64,000 bases of DNA from Chitinophagales bacterium (GTDB taxonomy: Bacteria; Bacteroidota; Bacteroidia; Chitinophagales; Chitinophagaceae): assembly GCA_017303335.1 (NCBI GenBank), contig JAFLBK010000001.1, forward strand, positions 5,001 through 69,000, written 5' to 3'. Below, one piece after another: positions 60,201-64,000 of the stretch. Made by a program: the position numbers and the translations under genes. The notes below the pieces were generated by a model. The model was not told where the DNA came from. It was given only the letters and a program-made list of their open reading frames with translations, and did not search any database. Each line of letters opens with the position of its first letter. Position 1 is the stretch's first letter.

Positions 60201-61088
60201 ATGACCCGAAAGCAACTCATCGAACAGATAAAACAGAAACGCTCGTACCTCTGCGTTGGCCTCGATACCGACATCACAAAAATCCCCCGTCACCTGCAAG
60301 CGCACCCCGATGCCGTTTTTGAATTCAACCGGCAGATCATCGACGCCACCAAAGATCTTTGTGTTTCCTACAAACTCAACACGGCTTTTTACGAAGCCAT
60401 GGGACTGAAAGGATGGGAAGCCATGGAGCGAACAGTGAATTATATTCCCCAGGAACATTTCATCATCGCCGACGCCAAGCGGGGTGATATCGGCAATACT
60501 TCCTCCCAATACGCCCGGGCTTTTTTTGAAACCCTGAACTTCGATGCCATCACCGTGGCGCCGTACATGGGTGAAGACAGCGTAAAGCCCTTCCTGGAAT
60601 TTGAAAACAAGTGGGCGATCGTGCTGGGGTTGACCAGCAACCCGGGCAGTAAGGATTTTGAACAATTGAAAGTTGTTGGTCAGGCGACCAACAACAGCGA
60701 TGAGGCGACCAACAACGGCGATGAGGCGACCAACAACGGCAATAAGGCGGGCAACACCGAAGCCGGGTACCTGTATGAATCCGTACTGGAAAAAGTAAGC
60801 GCCTGGGGAAACCCGGGTAATCTCATGTTCGTGGTGGGCGCCACCAAGGCCAGCGACCTGGCAGGGATACGCAAGATCATACCCGATCATTTTTTACTGG
60901 TACCCGGCGTGGGATTCCAGGGCGGCAGTTTGAAAGAAGTAAGCCAATATGGTATGAACGCCGATTGCGGGCTGCTGGTAAACGCCAGCAGGGCCATCAT
61001 TTACGCCAGTGAAAAAGAAGACTTTGCGGCAGAGGCCCGGGCTATAGCGCAACAGTACCAGGCTGAGATGGCTGGATATCTTCACTAA
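60201..61088 (+). CDS. pyrF: orotidine 5'-phosphate decarboxylase with an in-frame repeat insertion
   Basis: 295 residues, last step of UMP synthesis. [38 protein letters not shown] (catalytic Asp-Lys-Asp), TSNPGSKDF and [12 protein letters not shown] are the long type-2 form. After [12 protein letters not shown] a heptapeptide ATNN(S/G)DE is repeated about three times (residues about 162-182); homologues I know pass from this loop straight to YLYESVLEK. The insert is acidic and probably looped out, so activity may survive. Single gene between PaiB and the phosphoesterase. Confidence 0.93.
   Translation: MTRKQLIEQIKQKRSYLCVGLDTDITKIPRHLQAHPDAVFEFNRQIIDATKDLCVSYKLNTAFYEAMGLKGWEAMERTVNYIPQEHFIIADAKRGDIGNTSSQYARAFFETLNFDAITVAPYMGEDSVKPFLEFENKWAIVLGLTSNPGSKDFEQLKVVGQATNNSDEATNNGDEATNNGNKAGNTEAGYLYESVLEKVSAWGNPGNLMFVVGATKASDLAGIRKIIPDHFLLVPGVGFQGGSLKEVSQYGMNADCGLLVNASRAIIYASEKEDFAAEARAIAQQYQAEMAGYLH
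60672..60745 (+). repeat. palindrome and 21-base tandem repeat inside pyrF
   Basis: GTTGTTGGTC AGGC GACCAACAAC (60672-60695) is a perfect 10-4-10 palindrome. Its right arm starts three 21-base units at 60683, 60704 and 60725 (GGCGACCAACAACGGCGATG and one more A). All are in frame. Confidence 0.9.
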
Positions 61089-61102
61089 GAAATCTTAATA
61101 GT

Positions 61103-62020
61103 ATGCAACGCAGAAAATTCATTCAGAACCTGTCACTGGCTTCTGCAGCCACTGTATTGCCCATCGGGGTAAACGCGGAAAATACCGGAAAGAAAAAACG
61201 ATTCCGGGCGGCATTCATCAGTGATATCCATATCAAAACACTGGATGTTGCGGAAGCGGGAATGCGGAAAGCCCTGCAAACCATCAACCAGTCAGACATA
61301 AAGCCCGACTTCATCATCAACGGAGGCGACAGCATCATGGATGCATTGGCCGTATCGAAGGAAAAGACAAAGGCACAATGGGATCTTTTCTTCGACATAC
61401 TGCAGGCCGAAAACAAGTTACCGGTGAAACACTGTATGGGCAATCATGATATCTGGGGCTGGCAATTGAAGGAAGATGTGAAATCAGATCCGCTCTATGG
61501 AAAAAACTGGTGGCTCCAGTTAACGGGCAATACAAAATCCTATTACAGTTTTACCCACCAGAACTGGCATTTCATTGTACTCGACAGCACACAGGAGAAC
61601 AACGGGGGTTATATCGCACTCCTGGATGCGGAGCAGTTCAACTGGCTCGGTGCTGAGCTGGAATCAAATAAAGACAAACACATCTGCGTTGTATCACACA
61701 TTCCCATCGTATCCTTCTGCAGCGCCATGTTCTTCAAAGACATGCTTCCCAATGGCGATTGGAAACTTTCGCGGGCGCTGCTGCACACCGATGCTCGTAT
61801 GATCAAGGACCTCTTCAGGAAATACCCAAACATACGTTGCTGCCTCAGCGGGCATATTCACCTGCAGGATGAAGTAACCTACCTGGGCATACAGTATTTC
61901 TGTAACGGTGCCGTAAGTGGAAATTGGTGGAAAGGGGCATTCCAGGATTTTGCTCCCGCCTATGCGCTCTTCGATTTTCACCAGGATGGAGCGGTAGAGC
62001 GGACCATGGTTGAATATTGA
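61103..62020 (+). CDS. exported metallophosphoesterase
   Basis: 305 residues. The N-terminus QRRKFIQNLSLASAATVLPI has a twin-arginine look followed by a hydrophobic stretch. Calcineurin-like motifs: AAFISDIHIK, NGGDSIMD, CMGNHDIWG, VSHIPIVSF and LSGHIHLQD. Substrate unknown; a phosphodiester or phosphomonoester outside the cytoplasm. Follows pyrF by 14 bases. Confidence 0.88.
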   Translation: MQRRKFIQNLSLASAATVLPIGVNAENTGKKKRFRAAFISDIHIKTLDVAEAGMRKALQTINQSDIKPDFIINGGDSIMDALAVSKEKTKAQWDLFFDILQAENKLPVKHCMGNHDIWGWQLKEDVKSDPLYGKNWWLQLTGNTKSYYSFTHQNWHFIVLDSTQENNGGYIALLDAEQFNWLGAELESNKDKHICVVSHIPIVSFCSAMFFKDMLPNGDWKLSRALLHTDARMIKDLFRKYPNIRCCLSGHIHLQDEVTYLGIQYFCNGAVSGNWWKGAFQDFAPAYALFDFHQDGAVERTMVEY

Positions 62021-62025
62021 TTCAC

Positions 62026-62550
62026 TCAGGATATCTTCAGTTTCGCTTCCGTGTTGATTTGTTCCAGGAAGCGTTCCAGTTCATCGGGCTTTGCCGTACC
62101 GATAAGCAGCAATCTCCCTTCGCGGAATCTGAGCTGAAGCCCCCGGTTGGCCGATTGGGAGGTATTGATGGCATTACCCGTTTTGGGTGAGCCTACCCGT
62201 ATACCCCAGCCGCCATATTCCAGCAGGGAATTGTACGGGCGCATATAAGCTTCCGATAATTCGTTCCAGGAAATAAAACGTTCGCGGCGATGAAAAGGAT
62301 GAAAGCGGTAGTATATGCCGCCCGCGTTGATCTTTGTATACAACCGGATGGAAACAAGGAAATACAACAGGGCAAGCAGCAGAAGTTCAATAAGGATCAG
62401 TACAAAATCCGGCGCCGGCTTTTCGCCGAAAGGCTTTCCCAGAATCAACTGCTGAACGATCGCGTACAGGAAGAGGATATTAAGGGCCGCTACTCCCAGC
62501 CAGGCCCACCAGATCCGGAATCGCTGCACTTCGTTGAATTCATGTTCCAT
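62026..62550 (-). CDS. hypothetical membrane protein with PH-like domain
   Basis: 174 residues. Two N-terminal helices (WAWLGVAALNILFLYAIVQQ; FVLILIELLLLALLYFLVSI) followed by a soluble domain (YTKINAGGIYYRFHPFHRRE, ISWNELSEAYMRPY, LQLRFREGRLLLIGTAKPDE) that looks like a bacterial PH domain. No family assignment. The gene starts 3 bases after the SGNH hydrolase stop on the same strand. Confidence 0.7.
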   Translation of the reverse strand: MEHEFNEVQRFRIWWAWLGVAALNILFLYAIVQQLILGKPFGEKPAPDFVLILIELLLLALLYFLVSIRLYTKINAGGIYYRFHPFHRRERFISWNELSEAYMRPYNSLLEYGGWGIRVGSPKTGNAINTSQSANRGLQLRFREGRLLLIGTAKPDELERFLEQINTEAKLKIS

Positions 62551-62552
62551 GG

Positions 62553-63155
62553 TTACAGTTGTTTAATGATGGCATCAGCCAGTTTCACCGCCCATTTACC
62601 ATATTCGTTGCCCGAAGGATGCAACCCATCCGCCACCAGGAATTCGGGTTTATGGCCATCGGCCCGTTGCGCCCGGGTGATGTCAATATAATTTACCTGG
62701 TACCTTTCTGCCGCTTCCCTGCAAACCCGGTTGAAGGCGTCGATCTCCGCGGCGATTTGTTTTCGATCCCTGCCTTCGGCAAAAGGCGTAACACCCCAAT
62801 CCGGAATACTCAGCACAAATACCCGGCGGCTTATATTGTTCGCGAACTGTATTGCACGTTGCAATAAATGCTCAAACTCCGGTTCAAACTCTGTTGGCGT
62901 GCGTCCTCGGTACTGGTTGTTTACACCGATAAGCAACGACACCACATCGTATTGATCGAGAAAACGCGTTTGGCTGATCGCCTGGTTCAACTCATCCGTT
63001 GTCCAGCCCGTTTTGGCAATAATCTCCGCGCCATAAAAGGCAAAGCCGGCTTCCCGGAGCAACTGTACGGCCTGGTTGGGAAAATTATCCGCAAACGGCG
63101 CCTGTTCTCCGATCGTGTAGCTGTCGCCCAGCGCCAGGTAAGTATAATGCACCAT
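62553..63155 (-). CDS. SGNH/GDSL hydrolase
   Basis: About 200 residues. Block I LALGDSYTIGEQ with the nucleophile Ser, block III-like LLIGVNNQYRG, block V VADGLHPSGNEYGKW with the catalytic Asp-His. No signal peptide; likely a cytoplasmic esterase or acyl hydrolase. Start taken at the ATG 63153-63155, just before the first block; a TTG further out adds six residues. Confidence 0.9.
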   Translation of the reverse strand: MVHYTYLALGDSYTIGEQAPFADNFPNQAVQLLREAGFAFYGAEIIAKTGWTTDELNQAISQTRFLDQYDVVSLLIGVNNQYRGRTPTEFEPEFEHLLQRAIQFANNISRRVFVLSIPDWGVTPFAEGRDRKQIAAEIDAFNRVCREAAERYQVNYIDITRAQRADGHKPEFLVADGLHPSGNEYGKWAVKLADAIIKQL

Positions 63156-63217
63156 AAACAAGTATTCCCGCAAAAGTAAATGATTGCCCTTATCTGGCTA
63201 AGCGTGTTAAATATTTC

Positions 63218-63268
63218 TTACATAATGTAAAAATATTTTGTCTTAATGTAAAATATACTTTACATTTG
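63218..63268 (+). promoter_or_regulatory. promoter with two palindromic operators
   Basis: TTG at 63238-63240, 20 bases, TACATTTG at 63261-63268. The -7 box overlaps AATGTAAA / TTTACATT (63245-63266, 6-base centre); a second site TTACATAATGTAA (63218-63230) lies just before the -33. Same half-site in both. Likely bound by the HTH protein at 63754. Confidence 0.75.
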
Positions 63269-63287
63269 CCTTATAAAACAATTAGTC

Positions 63288-63764
63288 ATGAAAACAACAC
63301 CCTTATTACCCAACCGGTACAAGAAAATTGGCTGGGTAATTTTTATCCCGGCGATACTGGCGGGATTAATGCTTTCCATCCTCGACTTCAATGCCGCCTG
63401 GTTAACGACCAACGTTTTTGCCATCTGGAACGACCCCATCGTTGGGAGAGCCAGTTTCTTCACCGTCATCAAGACTGATGTGACCAATACGTTGGTGGGG
63501 GCATTGTTCATCATTGGCGGTATGATGGTGGGTTTCTCCCGCGAGAAACAGGAGGATGAGTACATTGCGGAACTTCGCCTTTCCTCGCTTCTCTGGGCTG
63601 TATGCGTGAGTTATGTACTGCTGCTGCTGGCCTTTCTTTTTGTGTACGGCGGCCCCTTCTTCACGGTGATGGTATACAACATGTTTACCGTACTTATCAT
63701 CTTTATCGCACGGTTCAATTACCTGCTTTACCGAAACGCCCAATCGATCTCCCATGAAAAATAA
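63288..63764 (+). CDS. small membrane protein of a membrane-protein/HTH pair
   Basis: 158 residues with four membrane helices: IGWVIFIPAILAGLMLSIL, TNTLVGALFIIGGMMVGF, LLWAVCVSYVLLLLAFLFVY and VMVYNMFTVLIIFIARFNYL. No enzyme motif. Its stop overlaps the HTH regulator start by 11 bases, so the two are coupled. In other bacteria such pairs are common and mostly unstudied; a DUF2178-like relation is possible. Preceded by a well-formed promoter and operators. Confidence 0.8.
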   Translation: MKTTPLLPNRYKKIGWVIFIPAILAGLMLSILDFNAAWLTTNVFAIWNDPIVGRASFFTVIKTDVTNTLVGALFIIGGMMVGFSREKQEDEYIAELRLSSLLWAVCVSYVLLLLAFLFVYGGPFFTVMVYNMFTVLIIFIARFNYLLYRNAQSISHEK

Positions 63765-63954
63765 CATAAAAGTAGAGCGGGCCATCAAAGGACTTACCCA
63801 GGAAGACCTGGCAAACAAAGTGGCTGTAAGCCGGCAAACCATCAATGCCATGGAAGCGAACAAATATGTGCCTTCAACCGTATTGGCGCTCAAGATTGCC
63901 CGGGTATTCGGGAAACCTGTTGAAGACATTTTCATGCTGGAAGAAACCGATTGA
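63754..63954 (+). CDS. small HTH transcriptional regulator
   Basis: 66 residues, one Cro/CI HTH: VERAIKGLTQEDLANKVAVS RQTINAMEANKYVPST, then ALKIARVFGKPVEDIFML, close to the YozG-like family that follows four-helix membrane proteins. Overlaps the preceding gene by 11 bases. Best candidate to bind the ATGTAA palindromes at 63218-63266 and repress its own operon. The last 46 bases of the window hold no further start. Confidence 0.88.
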   Translation: MKNNIKVERAIKGLTQEDLANKVAVSRQTINAMEANKYVPSTVLALKIARVFGKPVEDIFMLEETD

Positions 63955-64000
63955 CGGGTTCATGTTTGCTGGCGGGCCAGTTCCCGGATCCATTTACGGC

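Noticed and set aside
60138-60890. Minus-strand frame with GRLIAVV repeats
   Set aside because: Antisense image of the 21-base repeats within pyrF; pyrF is supported by all its catalytic motifs.

Overview
The window reads as chromosome of a Bacteroidota bacterium, most likely Chitinophagaceae or a near relative. Signs: several promoters of the Bacteroidota type (TTTG, about 20 bases, then TAnnTTTG), lipoproteins and SPOR/DUF4476/DUF4136/DUF3667/LemA-TPM proteins typical of the phylum, a large outer-membrane beta-barrel protein of the TonB-receptor kind, and mostly absent Shine-Dalgarno sites. The background is roughly half G+C; one block (about 8.98-13.57 kb) is clearly AT-rich and foreign.

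Layout. 1-4.3 kb: start of truA, a DUF4476 protein, an M1 aminopeptidase and a small HTH regulator. 4.4-8.9 kb: a PAS-rich two-component cluster in which the first kinase and the single-domain response regulator each carry a one-base frameshift, followed by an intact receiver-PAS-kinase fusion. 8.97-13.59 kb: an AT-rich element bounded by imperfect inverted repeats and a 12-base direct repeat, carrying an IS1595-family transposase, a Fic protein and unknown cargo. 13.6-18.5 kb: LemA/TPM operon, pgk and gap. 18.6-19.1 kb: tRNA-Glu followed by a GIY-YIG nuclease gene enclosed by a second copy of the tRNA 3' end and terminator.

19.9-27.6 kb holds a complete trans-4-hydroxy-L-proline pathway to 2-oxoglutarate: epimerase, FAD-dependent D-hydroxyproline oxidase, DHDPS-family deaminase and 2-oxoglutarate semialdehyde dehydrogenase, interrupted by a PqqB-like metallo-hydrolase and two opposite-strand genes. 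27.5-36.6 kb: beta-CASP RNase, M20 peptidase, SPOR protein, a pair of amidohydrolase-fold proteins and a DUF3667 protein. 36.7-41.5 kb: nucleoside/deoxyribose use (nucleoside phosphorylase, DeoC, a catalytic aldehyde dehydrogenase and a truncated non-catalytic one resembling a split ALDH16), with a four-helix-bundle gene flanked by inverted repeats between the last two. 41.6-52.3 kb: secA, lipoproteins, an outer-membrane protein, atpG, scpB and a glycerophosphodiesterase.

52.2-59.5 kb encodes six consecutive steps of kynurenine breakdown (KMO, KynU, HAAO, ACMSD, aminomuconate semialdehyde dehydrogenase, RidA-type deaminase) in two divergent groups; tryptophan dioxygenase and formamidase are not here. 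59.5-64 kb: a PaiB-like protein, pyrF with an in-frame repeat insertion, a phosphoesterase, an SGNH hydrolase and a small membrane-protein/HTH pair behind a palindromic operator.

The main theme beyond metabolism is repeats: at least six kinds of inverted or tandem intergenic repeats, two of which enclose a single small gene (GIY-YIG at a tRNA; a four-helix-bundle protein between aldehyde dehydrogenases). All assignments come from reading motifs; no database search was run.
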